Assembly: GCF_003473485.1 (NCBI RefSeq)
Contig: NC_053045.1
Location: forward strand, 31,966,494-32,030,493
Reading direction: 5' to 3'
DNA length: 64,000 bases
From: Medicago truncatula
Lineage: Eukaryota > Streptophyta > Magnoliopsida > Fabales > Fabaceae
A program made the translations under genes and the position numbers. Below are positions 48,956 through 59,509 of the stretch, in pieces. The notes beneath the pieces were generated by a model. It did no database searches, was not told the origin of the DNA, and saw nothing but the letters and a program-made list of their open reading frames with translations. Each line of letters opens with the position of its first letter. Within the stretch, counting starts at the first letter, position 1.

Positions 48956-49672
48956 ATCAAGATAACTTGTGATTAAATTTAAAACTAGATGCAATTGGTA
49001 CAAGTTTAAGATCACAAGAACTTTGAACATGAGAGCTGTGAATATGAATGAACCTCATGAGTTGTAGAAGCATGATCAGAAGCTAAACAGTTTCAGTAGC
49101 CACAATGAGAAATCCAAGCTAGCAAGAAAGAAAAAAAGTGAACTTTCCAAATGAAGTTGTTGAAAATTTAAGGTGTAAATATTAACAAATAATGAAAGTT
49201 TCAAGTGAAGGGAATAATACGGTTGTCAACAACTCTAGAAACAAATTAGGAAAGAACTTGTTTTGTAGTGAAAAAAGGTAGAAGAAACAGATGTTTCACA
49301 GACTTATGTCACATGAGCTGGTGGTATACTATTGTGGTCTCAATGATTTAATAATCGTTTAGTTTGGCATTTGCAATTGAATTCTAGCATCACAATGCCA
49401 CTTCAACATGAATTTTAGTGGTCTCAATGATTTAATAATCGTTTAGTTTGGCATTTGCAATTGAATTCTAGCGTCACAATGCCACTTTAACGTGAATTTT
49501 ATGAAGCTAGAAATTCTTGCTTCAGCCTAGACATCGTTGATGGCCTGTCCACCGCAATTTTGAACACTGCATTAGGAGGATGTTTATTAGGATTACTGTG
49601 CTACTAAAGTTTTTTAATTAAAATACAAAAAAGTATATAGAATAGAAAAGGTGATGATATAGCTGAAGTGAT
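48956..49672. other. Spacer between the duplicated segments
   Basis: Non-coding sequence including the 84-bp tandem duplication at 49334-49501. No gene is seen. Confidence 0.45.
49334..49501. repeat. 84-bp tandem duplication
   Basis: Units 49334-49417 and 49418-49501, each beginning GTGGTCTCAATGATTTAATA. They differ at about three or four positions, so this is recent. Confidence 0.9.
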
Positions 49673-49717
49673 AAAATTCCAATCCGTTCAATGACACCAA
49701 AAGGAGGGAAGAAGCCA
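49673..49717 (+). pseudogene. 5' scrap of a histone H2B gene
   Basis: From the ATG at 49691, 27 bases match the first nine H2B codons with three differences (ATGACACCAAAAGGAGGGAA against ATGGCACCAAAGGGAGAGAA). The 18 bases before it resemble the H2B-1 leader (AAAATTCCAATCCGTTCA). Similarity stops at GAAGCCA and is followed at once by the duplicated LINE segment. It looks like a third H2B gene cut down to its start. Confidence 0.65.
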
Positions 49718-52700
49718 TTAGTTTTTAACATTTTAAGATCTTAATATTATGATAGGAATTTAGTACAAGAGATTTATACTTTAAAGTCCATTTGCCAATG
49801 TGCACTAGTTAACATTTTTGAAAAAGCTTGAGACCTATTTCTCCTAAGCTGAGTTTGATAAACCAGAAAATTGACTATGTATAGAACTTTACCACAATTA
49901 TAAAACTGTAGTTTAATTCCAAGTTTGCTGTAAATAGTAAAAAAATTGCTGCAGAATAATCTGCTATATCCTTGTTATAACTTATAATGCTACTAAAATA
50001 GTCCTGCAATTTTTGTTATAATTCAGCATAAGATTTGTGTCCAAGTACTCTAGTGTGATGGAATACTCTGCAGTTCAGTGACCAAATCATTGCAGAGAAT
50101 TATGGATTTTACTTGTAACATTCTTTTGAAAACAAATTATCACCAATATTATAGAAATCTGGTGATAACGCTCTTTGTTGTAGAATCTCAAGAAGATAGT
50201 ATGATAGAGAAAATTTGTTATTGGTTGAGGTTGTAGCAAAATCAAATGATTCTAGTTTGTGGAAAGTTATGGTGAAATTATAACTAATGTCAGTAGCTTG
50301 GCGCATTGGATTTTTTGAAATGGCGAACCAGTTCAAGCTTAGAAGTATTGTTGGTTGGATTAAGGATTAAAACAGATCAACCTTGTGGACCGTCATAATA
50401 TTCCTAAAGACCTTAAAGACATCCGGAAGGGCGTCTAGACCCCTCAAGAAGGCCTTAATACCATTAAAAGAGGCCCAAGGGCCCCGGGTGCGCATTATCC
50501 ATGGCACCGCCTCAATAATCTCTAGAATCTTCTAGAAACCGCCTCTAAATACATAAATACCCTTATTACTTGGAGACTAAGCAACCGAAACCCAAGCTCA
50601 TAGAAGCTATAAATACCACCCTTGAGAACAGTCTCAGGTATCCAATAGTCAGTCTAAAACCCTAATATACACGATTCTTAACACTAGAATCTCTTATTGT
50701 GCTTTTTGCAAGTACCGTTGGCACCGTCTGTGGGAAACGGTAAAACTAACCTAGACCACACTCACAAACCTAAAATCCCTCACGGCTATCTCCAAAATAC
50801 GGTGGCCGGCAAAGATCACATGACATTGTGAAAACGATAAAATTACTAATAGAACAACTGAAGCGGCAATAGGAAATCCTTCAGACTTCTAAGACGATTA
50901 TCCATCCAAAAAGCGGTTTACAAAATAACTCCCTTCCTATATGTTTCACGTGTTTTTGATAGCATTTGTTCTTTATTTTTGCGATTCAATATGTGTCATG
51001 TTATCTCTGTGATTCTTGTAAATCCCTTTCTTGATAAGTACATATATACACTGGAATGACAATTACCTTGCAGTAATCACAAATCGGTGACTCAATCATT
51101 CACAAGGGAGTCAAAAACTTTCTTGAATCGGTGACAAAAATAATGAATATGTATTTTATTTAGTATTCGCAATCACGTGATACCATAACTGATGTGATTA
51201 TAAGCCTTTTAAATCTCCAACCTATTATATGAATTGATTTTTTAAGTGCTTGATTTCAATGGATATCATGTTGAATTGATTTTTATTAAGTGCATGATTT
51301 CAATGGATATCATGTGATCTTCTAATATCGTTATTCTTTTATATATATATAATTCTGCTTATCAAGTATCGGTATAAGTTGCAAAGTGCTTTACATTCTG
51401 TTTTCTCTTCCACAAATGATAAGGCTATTATACGAGGAAACCATTATATACCAAAATCTATTGTTTTACTGTCTGTGACAGAAAATTCCAGCAAGCATAA
51501 TTGTAGTGGTGCTTAGGTCAATGAAAAACACTACTTTGTTATAGTTTTGTAGAGGATATGTTATTATTGATTACTAACAATTTTCTCCATATGCAAGCAT
51601 CAAAGTTCGGCAGGAAGCGACCAGATACCGAGTTTTTTAAAAAAAAATAAAAAGAAAAAGTTCGGCAGCAAGCCGAGTCCAGCCTTAGGTCCAGTCCTGT
51701 TCAAGTTGGACGACCTTATCCTTATTGTCGCTGAGTCAAAGAATAAAGGAAGTGAAGGATAATAATCTATCGCTTGACCGTCATCCTCACCTTAAAATCC
51801 ACAAACATTATGGAGTAATATCAGGTTCGATTTTTCCAAAATTGTCATTGGTGGAACTGACATACTATTTATTCGATGTTATATCATTTATTCAAAGTAT
51901 ATAAAACTCTACAAACTAAGCTTAGTTGCTGCCGCAAGGTCGTTTTAAAGATTTTCAATGAGATAGTGATACACTCTTGGAGGTATTAATCCTGCTCTTG
52001 AATAAACTTTGCTATACACATGTGTCTTTAGGGCACAAGTTAACATGACCCTTATTCTAAATGGGCGAGTGGGTATAAGAGAAGTAAAAATAAGATAATG
52101 GGCGAGTTAATTCCAATTTAATTAGATGAGTTAAAGTCACAAGTTGACATGAGAGAGAAGCGAACAGAAGAAAATAAGAAACATAGGTAGAAGAAGTAGC
52201 CCCTTTTTAACACGAGACGAAATAGAATAATATAGTTGGATATTCAAGCAGAAGACGTAGTTCATTTAATAAGAGAAGAACTAGGATAGTTGTAATCATA
52301 CTTATTGAATAGCGTCATAAAACAACTAACAAAATTATTTAAACACTTTTTAACTACTTGGACGTCCTGGTTATCAGTGAATGAAGAGAAATGCTTGGTT
52401 GTTTTCTCAACCGCCAACAACGTCAGGAAAGAATATCATATTATCTCTCATACTTACCAAGCAGCGGTGGCGGTTTCTATTTGTCTCTTGTATACCACCG
52501 TTTTATGTTTTACATCTATTTATGTTGGGTATATTTATGATACTAATTACTTTGGAAGTTTGGAAGAATTGTTATATGTCAGATAAAACAAGGTTGGGAT
52601 ACTAACAAGCCCGCCCAGGGGCTAGATGTATGAAAGGATAGAACTCGCCAATCAACACGCCATAATTAAACGAGCATGGAAGCAACAGTCCCGCCATGGA

Positions 52701-52779
52701 AAACATAAAGATGAAACGCGGAATTATATTCTAAAATAACTTTTTCGACCTTTGAGATTTGTTTTGCAGGTTTTTTAAA

Positions 52780-53420
52780 AAGAAGTTTATCGAGAGACCG
52801 CCCAAACTGGGTCAACCTTTTATAGGCTCTGAACTCGGTGGCCTGATAAAAAGAAGATTATCGAGAGACCGCCCAAACTAGGTCAACCTTTTATAGGCTC
52901 TGAACTCGGCGGCCCGATAAAAAGAAGATTATCGAGAGACCGCCCAAACTGGGTCAACCTTTTATAGGCTCTGAACTCGGCGGCCCGATAAAAAGAAGAC
53001 TACCGAGAGAGCGCCATCAACCTTATTAAAGGCTCTGCACTTGGTGACCCGGTAAAAAAATTCGAGAGAGCGCCATCAACCTTATTAAAGGCTCTGCACT
53101 TGGTGACCTGGTAAAAAAATCCGAGAGAGCGCCATCAACCTTATTAAAAGGCTCTGCACTTGGTGACCCGGTAAAAAATCCGAGAGAGCGCCATCAACCT
53201 TATTAAAGGCTCTGCACTTGGTGACCTGGTAAAAAATCCGAGAGAGTGCCATCAACCTTATTAAAGGCTCTGCACTTGGTGACCCGGTAAAAAATCCGAG
53301 AGAGCGCCATCAACCTTATTAAAGGCTCTGCACTTGGCGACCCGGTAAAAAGAAGATTATAGGGAGGACGCCTAAACTGGGTCAACCTTTTATAGGCTCT
53401 GAACTCGGCGACCCGATAAA
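52780..53420. repeat. Two interleaved tandem repeat families inside the LTR element
   Basis: Type A units of about 71 bp (ATCGAGAGACCGCCCAAACT ... GGCTCTGAACTCGG) occur three times, then once more at the end. Six type B units of about 57 bp (CCGAGAGAGCGCCATCAACC ... GGCTCTGCACTTGGTGACC) sit between. A and B share GGCTCTG(A/C)ACT and GGTAAAA or GATAAAA ends, so B probably arose from A by deletion and then expanded. Confidence 0.9.
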
Positions 53421-53506
53421 AGCTCAAAAGTCATGAAGATAGTAATGTTATGAAGACGTCTGCATTTCGTTTAAAATCAAACGCCAAAGATCTCATAAGA
53501 TTTAAA

Positions 53507-53972
53507 ACACCACGCCTTGTACCAAGACTTGTGCTTGGGGGCTGTGGACCGTCCTAATATTCTTCAAAGCTTGGAAACCCTCGGAAAGGTCTTAAATGCC
53601 CTTCGTAAGGACCTAAAAGGTTTTCCAAAAGGGTTACTGGGTTTAGGCGCCCCCTCCCGAACCTTCAGAACTTGCCTAAAAGTATTCTAAAGAAGTCTTA
53701 AGCTTTAAAAGCACCACGCCTTGTACCAAGACTTGTGCTTGGGGGCTGTGGACCGTCATAATATTCCTAAGTAGCGTAGAACGCCTTTGGCAAAAACCTA
53801 AATGTTTTTCTATAGATTTTAAGAGTTTAAGCGTATCCTCTCAAGGGATGCCGCCCTCATAAACCTCTAGATGCTTCTAAAAAACATCTCGCCCCAAAGC
53901 AGTGAAGGTATTCTGAAAAGTACATAAGCTTGAAAAGCACCACGCCTTGTACCAAGACTTGTGCTTGGGGGC
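53507..53972. repeat. Repeated polypurine-plus-LTR-start blocks before the 3' LTR
   Basis: The block CACCACGCCTTGTACCAAGA...GCTTGGGGGCTG followed by an LTR-like start occurs at about 53507, 53711 and 53938. LTR-like starts lie at 53545, 53749 and 53973; only the last leads into a full LTR. The first two are partial LTR-like stretches of about 204 and 224 bp that have diverged from the true LTR. Confidence 0.8.
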
Positions 53973-54309
53973 TGGGGACCGTCATAATATTCCTAAAGAC
54001 CTTAAAGACCTCCGGAAGGGCGTCTAGACCCCTCAAGAAGGCCTTAATACCATTAAAAGAGGCCCAAGGGCCCCGGGCGCGCATTATCCATGGCGCCGCC
54101 TCAATAATCTTTAGAATCTTCTAGAAACCGCCCCTAAATACATAAATACCCCTATTACTTGGAGTCTAAGCAACCGAAACCCAAGCCCATAGAAGGCTAT
54201 AAATACCACCCTTGACAACACTCTCAGGTATCCAATAGTCAATCTAAAACCCTAATATACGATTCTTAACCCTAGAATCTCTTATTGTGCTTTTTGCAAA
54301 TACACCTTG

Positions 54310-55303
54310 ATATTAATATCCCTATTGGCATGCAATATGTTAAAGTTGAAGAGCTTGTCAATGAGCATGAGGAGTGGAGAATGAATCATTTGCAAGGATA
54401 ACTCCCTGTTGAAATTCTGGACAGATATAGAGCCATCCCGCCGCCAAATATTGATTATGGTAACTATGTTTGTGCGTAGGGCCTGGTGTGAGTGTTGGTG
54501 ATTTCTCACTTGCTCAAACTTATAAAGAGTTATGTGGTGATTTAGCTGAACCAATTTTCAGCTATTGGATGTGCGTGTTGAAAAATAATGCCCGAGAGCT
54601 CAAACAAGATGGACGGTTAACTAATAGCAGTTTGCAGGACATGCATCTCAGAACTGCGTACTGTCATCACTTAATAGATACTATCGAAAGGATATTGCAT
54701 GTTCTTCGCGATTATCCCATAGCAATGGTTGTTTGCTTAGGACTGTTAATTTTAGATATCACAAGGAACTTTTCAACGCAGATTTGCAGCAATGGTTGGA
54801 TATGAGTATGGATATAGTGTTGAGTGAGGGGAAGACCCGAAATTGGACTGGTTTTTGGGCTAAGGCATGTCATACTTCGTGGAATTGGAGGAACAGAAGG
54901 ATGCATGATGAGGATTTTGTGTCACCTAGTAATCCTTGGCTGGAAATTAGCAGGCTTGTTAATTGTCATGCAGCTAGTGCTAAAACTGCTACTATATATG
55001 CAAAACATTACAATGACAATTTTGGAAAATATCAACTGGCAGCCTCCCTAAAAGTGGTTGGATTCGTTTGATCACCGATGGCACATATAAAGGAGGGAGT
55101 GTTGCATGGGGAGAATGGCAAATTGATCAGTGTCTTTTGGAAGAGATTGCGGGCAAGCAGCGCGTATGTGGCAGAACTTTGGATAGATTTTGAAGGTTTG
55201 AATTTGGCTAGTTTCCATAAGATCGAGCTTCATTTTCACTCGCAAGTAGTGGTTTTACGCTTTCAGATAGTAAATGAGGGACTGTGGCAGGTAAGAGTAT
55301 AGT
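54310..55303 (+). pseudogene. LINE ORF2 C-terminal relic (zf-RVT and RNase H-like), segmental duplicate 2
   Basis: Blocks in order are LSLAQTYKEL-like DFSLAQTYKEL, AYCHHLIDTIERILHVLRDY (zinc-binding region in which cysteines are largely lost), WTGFWAKACHTSWNWRNRRM, and the RNase H-like segment GKLISVFWKRLRASSAYVAE followed by LWIDFEGLNLA. These are typical of the end of plant LINE ORF2. Three frames are used, so there are several lesions. The segment was split from its left part (49718-50385) by the LTR element. Confidence 0.65.
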
Positions 55304-55372
55304 GCAAAACATCAGACATTAAGTGAAGTGGGATTGGAAAATTGTGGAGTGCTTTAATGTCTGATGTTTTGC
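55304..55372. repeat. Perfect 19-bp inverted repeat (hairpin)
   Basis: Arms 55304-55322 (GCAAAACATCAGACATTAA) and 55354-55372 are exact complements, with a 31-base loop. It lies at the point where the RNase H-like frame ends. Confidence 0.9.
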
Positions 55373-57237
55373 AACATAGTAGATCAGTTGTGGAAATTGT
55401 GGCGTCGATATTGTTGTAATTATTGGATATTTCAAAAGTATTTTTAGTTCAAGAGTTATTGTTATCAATAATGAGTTTTTGCTCAATTTTATTGTGCTTG
55501 ACCGTTTCCATTATATGCTTTTATGAAATAATATTTTCAGTAATTTTATTTAACAATTCTTCAAAAGGAAATTGTATATGTGCTTCATACTGAGTCAAAC
55601 ACATTTATAACGTTCCTATTTATTAGCCAATTTTAAGGCGTTATTTTTCTGAACCCAACAGTTACAGATTGCCAACAAAACAATTTTGACTCACGTACTA
55701 AATGAATGTTACACGTTTTGACTTGGTTTTGTGCAGTATAAATACAAAACAATTATCTCCTTTGACAGGCTAATTTTGTTAGTAGTTCAACGTTTTCCTT
55801 TTACATAGAAGAAACCCCTCTTTACTTTTTATGCTTCAAGTTTTACATGAAAAGATTTTTATGAGTCTTATACACAACAGTTATGGGAGGATATGCGCTT
55901 ATGAACCAGATAAAATCTTCAAAATTGTTGAAAAATTTACTTATAATAATTATCTCTAAATAATATCAAACCAACATCGGGAGGATATTGCATTTTAACA
56001 AATCAACACTGATAGGTTGCCAAACTGCAACATGTGTCGTGTCTGTTGCTGAGTCGTGGTCTGATATGATGTACTCTCCTAGCACATTGCCAAACGCTAA
56101 GAGTAAAAAGGTTAGAATGCTCGTAAGAGTAAAAAATGACCTAAATCTTAGTTATGAGAAGTTGACTAGAAAAAGAAAGGCAAATATACCATGGAAAATG
56201 AAAAAATCTTTAATATTTTTGGTAATTTACTCCTAACTTTACTACTATATATATATTTTTGTAATATAAGTCACTTATATTTCAGCTATGAAGGAAAATT
56301 TTGCAGCAACAAATGTTTGTACAAATACCCAGCATGCAAGTCATACTTTTACTCAATTGTTGACTATAAGCAAGTTTTTCATTCATTTGTACAATATTAT
56401 TTCTAAACTATCTTTTATAAAATATTATTTAGATCTTGTTAACAAGTGCCTTTAGGACACTAGTTAAAGATTTTAAAATAGAAATAATTGGTAAGTTTTT
56501 ATGTAAAAAAGATTATTTTTCAAGTTTCAAAGTTTTGAATGCATCAATCCTAAGATAAAACTTCTTCTTTAAGCTTCTTAACAAAACACTTGTTAACATT
56601 TTCCATATTATTTAACCTTGATAATCATATGCAACACCCACTAAGCTACAATTTGATTTCTCTATGTTCAAATCTTGGAAAAATTAAAAATAACTAACGT
56701 AATATAATTTTGGTTATAAGAAATGATATAATGAAATAACTTCAATGAATGAGAAGCTGCCTATAATATTGAACAAAAGACACATAATTTTCCTTCAAAA
56801 AAAAAAGAAAAAAGACACAGCATTTATACATGTGTGATAATTTTATTCATTTAAATAAAAAAATAATTTTTATTCAATAGAGTGAATTTTAACTATCCTA
56901 TATAACATTCCTTCAAAAAAAAAAAAACTATACTACATATTATAATTACTGAAAAATATAAAAGTAAAACCCTAAAAAAATGTACAATAAAGATTTTTGA
57001 AAAATTAAAATCAATGTTTCTTAGTGGTGGTTTTTTTTTTTTTGAATAACTAGTAGTGGATTTTTTATTTGGCTGCTTTAAACAAAACAAAAAAACTCTT
57101 TCAAAAACTAAACCGGGAAAACAAGGAAACAAAATAAGGAAAAAACGTTTCAACCAGCACATCGATCCGTATCATCGTTGTATCAAAACAAAATCCTGAG
57201 CGTCCATCACTATCTCCTTCTAACGGATGAAAAAATT
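55373..57237. other. Spacer upstream of H2B copy 2
   Basis: AT-rich intergenic DNA without a recognised gene. Near 57100 it carries AAAAACTAAACCGGGAAAA, also found upstream of H2B-1 at about 39957, so the two H2B promoters are homologous beyond the core. Confidence 0.5.
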
Positions 57238-57300
57238 CCACGTCATCGATCCACGGCAACCTTCACTAGCCAATAGAAATGCGAGAGCTATCTTATATAT
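57238..57300 (+). promoter_or_regulatory. Histone H2B-2 promoter: type I element, CCAAT box, TATA box
   Basis: CCACGTCATCGATCCACG (57238-57255) differs from the type I consensus at one base in the octamer half. CCAAT is at 57270-57274 and TATATAT at 57294-57300. Order and spacing match the H2B-1 and H2A promoters. Confidence 0.85.
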
Positions 57301-57411
57301 TAGTCAAACCGCATCTATCGTTTTTCATCACCATCTACTTTTCTTCTGCAATCGTTTAATTTTCAATTCCCAATTCAAAACCCTAACTTTCTTCCAAGTT
57401 CCAAATTCTCA

Positions 57412-57858
57412 ATGGCACCAAAGGGAGAGAAGAAGCCAGCAGAGAAGAAACCAGCTGAGGAGAAGAAGTCCACCGTCGCCGAGAAAGCTCCTGCTGAGAA
57501 GAAGCCCAAGGCTGGAAAGAAGCTTCCAAAGGAAGGTGGTTCAGCCGCCGGAGATAAGAAGAAGAAGAGAAGCAAGAAGAATGTTGAAACATACAAGATC
57601 TACATCTTCAAAGTTCTGAAGCAGGTTCACCCAGACATTGGTATCTCAAGCAAGGCCATGGGTATCATGAACAGTTTCATCAATGATATCTTCGAGAAGC
57701 TTGCTCAAGAATCATCCAGACTTGCTCGTTACAACAAGAAGCCAACAATCACTTCAAGGGAAATTCAGACTGCAGTCAGGCTTGTTCTTCCTGGTGAATT
57801 GGCCAAGCATGCTGTCTCTGAGGGAACCAAAGCTGTGACCAAGTTTACTAGTTCTTAG
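57412..57858 (+). CDS. Histone H2B (copy 2)
   Basis: Intronless frame of 148 residues, identical in protein sequence to 40376-40822: Lys/Pro-rich plant tail, H2B fold and AVTKFTSS end with the conserved ubiquitinated Lys. The two coding sequences differ at about 16 third positions and at no residue. Leaders and 3' UTRs have diverged more, with the 5' end of the leader and the ATTTTGTATGAAG-type 3' flank only partly alignable. It is the last member of the H2B-H2A-H2B group, all on +, and lies 470 bp before DET2. Confidence 0.97.
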   Translation: MAPKGEKKPAEKKPAEEKKSTVAEKAPAEKKPKAGKKLPKEGGSAAGDKKKKRSKKNVETYKIYIFKVLKQVHPDIGISSKAMGIMNSFINDIFEKLAQESSRLARYNKKPTITSREIQTAVRLVLPGELAKHAVSEGTKAVTKFTSS

Positions 57859-58330
57859 ATTTGTTGGGATCTAATTGTAGGAACCATTGGTAGTTTTAAA
57901 TTTTAATGAAGTAATGGCTTTTGTGTATGAAGTATGATAATGGTGAAATTTAATGAAATCGGACTTCAAAAATGTTTCTATTGTTCAATTTGGTTGATTT
58001 TGCACTTGTTTAATTTTTTTTAGTAAGCTTGCTGGTTAAATTAACTTTATCAGATTTTAGGATCGTCAGATATTTTAATTGACGTGTCGAGAAATGCTGA
58101 AGAGTTTGTTGTTGTCTTTAATCAGAGCCTGGCAAAAACCCCCCACAGATACCTTGATTAATTAAACGACGATATTCTAATAAGCCTTGGAAAATCCGAA
58201 AAAAAAAAGTAGATAAATTAGAATATAGTCAAAAGTTCCGTCAAAAACAAAAATCAATTCTCTTCTAATAAGTAGATCTTGTTTTTTAGTAGTATCATCA
58301 CACAATACACATTCACAACTCCTCGCAACA
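57859..58330. other. H2B-2 3' flank and DET2 promoter region
   Basis: Short intergenic region. It must hold the H2B terminator signals and the DET2 promoter; no clear TATA box was assigned for DET2. Confidence 0.45.
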
Positions 58331-59116
58331 ATGTTGTTCTTCTTACAAGACCCGTCACTCTTCAGCTACTCCCTCCACACACTTTTCCTCATAGCACCAC
58401 CAACCTTCATCTCTCTCACATTCCTCCAAGCTCCATACGGTAAACACCATAGACCAGGTTGGGGTCCAAATCTCTCTCCACCTCTTGCATGGTTTCTCAT
58501 GGAAAGTCCTACTCTCTGGTTCACCCTTTATCTTTTCCCACACGGTAGCAACTCCTCAAATCCAAAATCAATAATCCTCATAACCCCTTTTCTTGTTCAT
58601 TACTTCAACCGCACAATAATCTACCCTCTTCGTTTATTCTTCACAAAAACAACAAAAAACCCATCTGGGTTTCCTTTTAGTATAGCTGTTATAGCTTTTT
58701 TGTTCAATTTGTTGAATTCTTTTGTTCAAGCTAGATGGGTTTCTCACTACAAAGATTTTGATGATGGATGGTGTTTTTGGGTTGTGTTTTTTTGTGGGGT
58801 TTTTGTTTTTTTTGTTGGGATGATGATTAATGTTTTGTCGGATAAGGAATTGTTGAGACTTAAAAGTGAAGGGAAAGGATATTTAATTCCTAAAGGAGGG
58901 TTGTTTGAGGTTGTGAGTTGTCCTAATTATTTTGGGGAGATTGTGGAGTGGTTTGGTTGGGCTTTGATGACATGGTCTTGGGCTGGATTGGGCTTTTTTC
59001 TTTATACTTTTGCTAATTTGGGGCCTAGGGCACGTGCTAATCATCAATGGTATTTGGAGAAATTTGGAGAGGATTATCCTAAGAAAAGAAAAGCTGTTAT
59101 TCCTTACTTGTATTGA
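58331..59116 (+). CDS. DET2: Steroid 5-alpha-reductase DET2
   Basis: Single-exon frame of 261 residues, the length of plant DET2. It reduces the delta-4 double bond of campestenone-type intermediates with NADPH in brassinosteroid synthesis, in the ER membrane. Hydrophobic segments span about 8-33, 53-72, 81-91, 114-132, 146-168 and 205-230. The N-terminal block QAPYGKHHRPGWGP and C-terminal block GKGYLIPKGGLFEVVSCPNY followed by FGEIVEW are family signatures; Glu203 in FGE corresponds to the region hit in classic Arabidopsis det2 mutants. The end PKKRKAVIPYLY matches the family. The first ATG is used because MLFFLQDPSLF fits the usual N-terminus. No lesion was seen. Confidence 0.94.
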   Translation: MLFFLQDPSLFSYSLHTLFLIAPPTFISLTFLQAPYGKHHRPGWGPNLSPPLAWFLMESPTLWFTLYLFPHGSNSSNPKSIILITPFLVHYFNRTIIYPLRLFFTKTTKNPSGFPFSIAVIAFLFNLLNSFVQARWVSHYKDFDDGWCFWVVFFCGVFVFFVGMMINVLSDKELLRLKSEGKGYLIPKGGLFEVVSCPNYFGEIVEWFGWALMTWSWAGLGFFLYTFANLGPRARANHQWYLEKFGEDYPKKRKAVIPYLY

Positions 59117-59509
59117 TTTTTGTTATGAATTGTTCTGTATACATATGTTGAATAATATTGCAGTTATACTGTTTTAATTGTTCAATTTTTATAGCCATAC
59201 TACAGCTAATTAATATCACTTGATTTTTGAAATTGCAATCCAGAATGAAGATCTTTGGCAAAAATAAACAAATAATCTACCCCTATGTATATTACCTCAA
59301 CTAAAAATCTAATGGTAATAATAGACTGAAAACAGTGATAATGATAGAATTATCATAGACAATAACTATGAAAACAATCATAATCGCAAATGTTTAACAG
59401 ATATATTTGTTCGCAGCAGTAAGACTAAATCACATATACAAGTTTGTTGATTGGTATTCAACTAATAAGCGATGTTGTATTTATGTATCTATAAACGGCA
59501 AAGGCTAAG

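Larger units (their letters stand above)
50386..54304. mobile_element. LTR retrotransposon, Ty3/gypsy-like, non-autonomous, family C
   Basis: Target duplication CCTTG flanks the element (50381-50385 and 54305-54309). LTRs are about 330 bp (50386-50716 and 53973-54304), begin TGGACCGTC or a one-base variant, and carry CTATAAATACC. They are nearly identical to each other, so insertion is recent. A primer-binding-like sequence GTTGGCACCGTCTGTGGG follows the 5' LTR, and a purine-rich GCTTGGGGGCTG precedes the 3' LTR. The 3.2 kb interior has no recognisable gag or pol, so it looks like a non-autonomous (LARD-like) member. It interrupts a LINE-derived duplicated segment. A diverged solo LTR of the family is at 24881-25186. 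Confidence 0.85.

Noticed and set aside
50701-50735. Possible tRNA gene suggested by TTGGCACCGTCTGTGGG.
   Set aside because: It is the primer-binding region after the 5' LTR; no cloverleaf can be drawn around it.
52305-52605. Two overlapping frames of 74-93 codons inside the LTR element.
   Set aside because: No gag or pol motif is visible and the frames are short; chance is the simplest reading.
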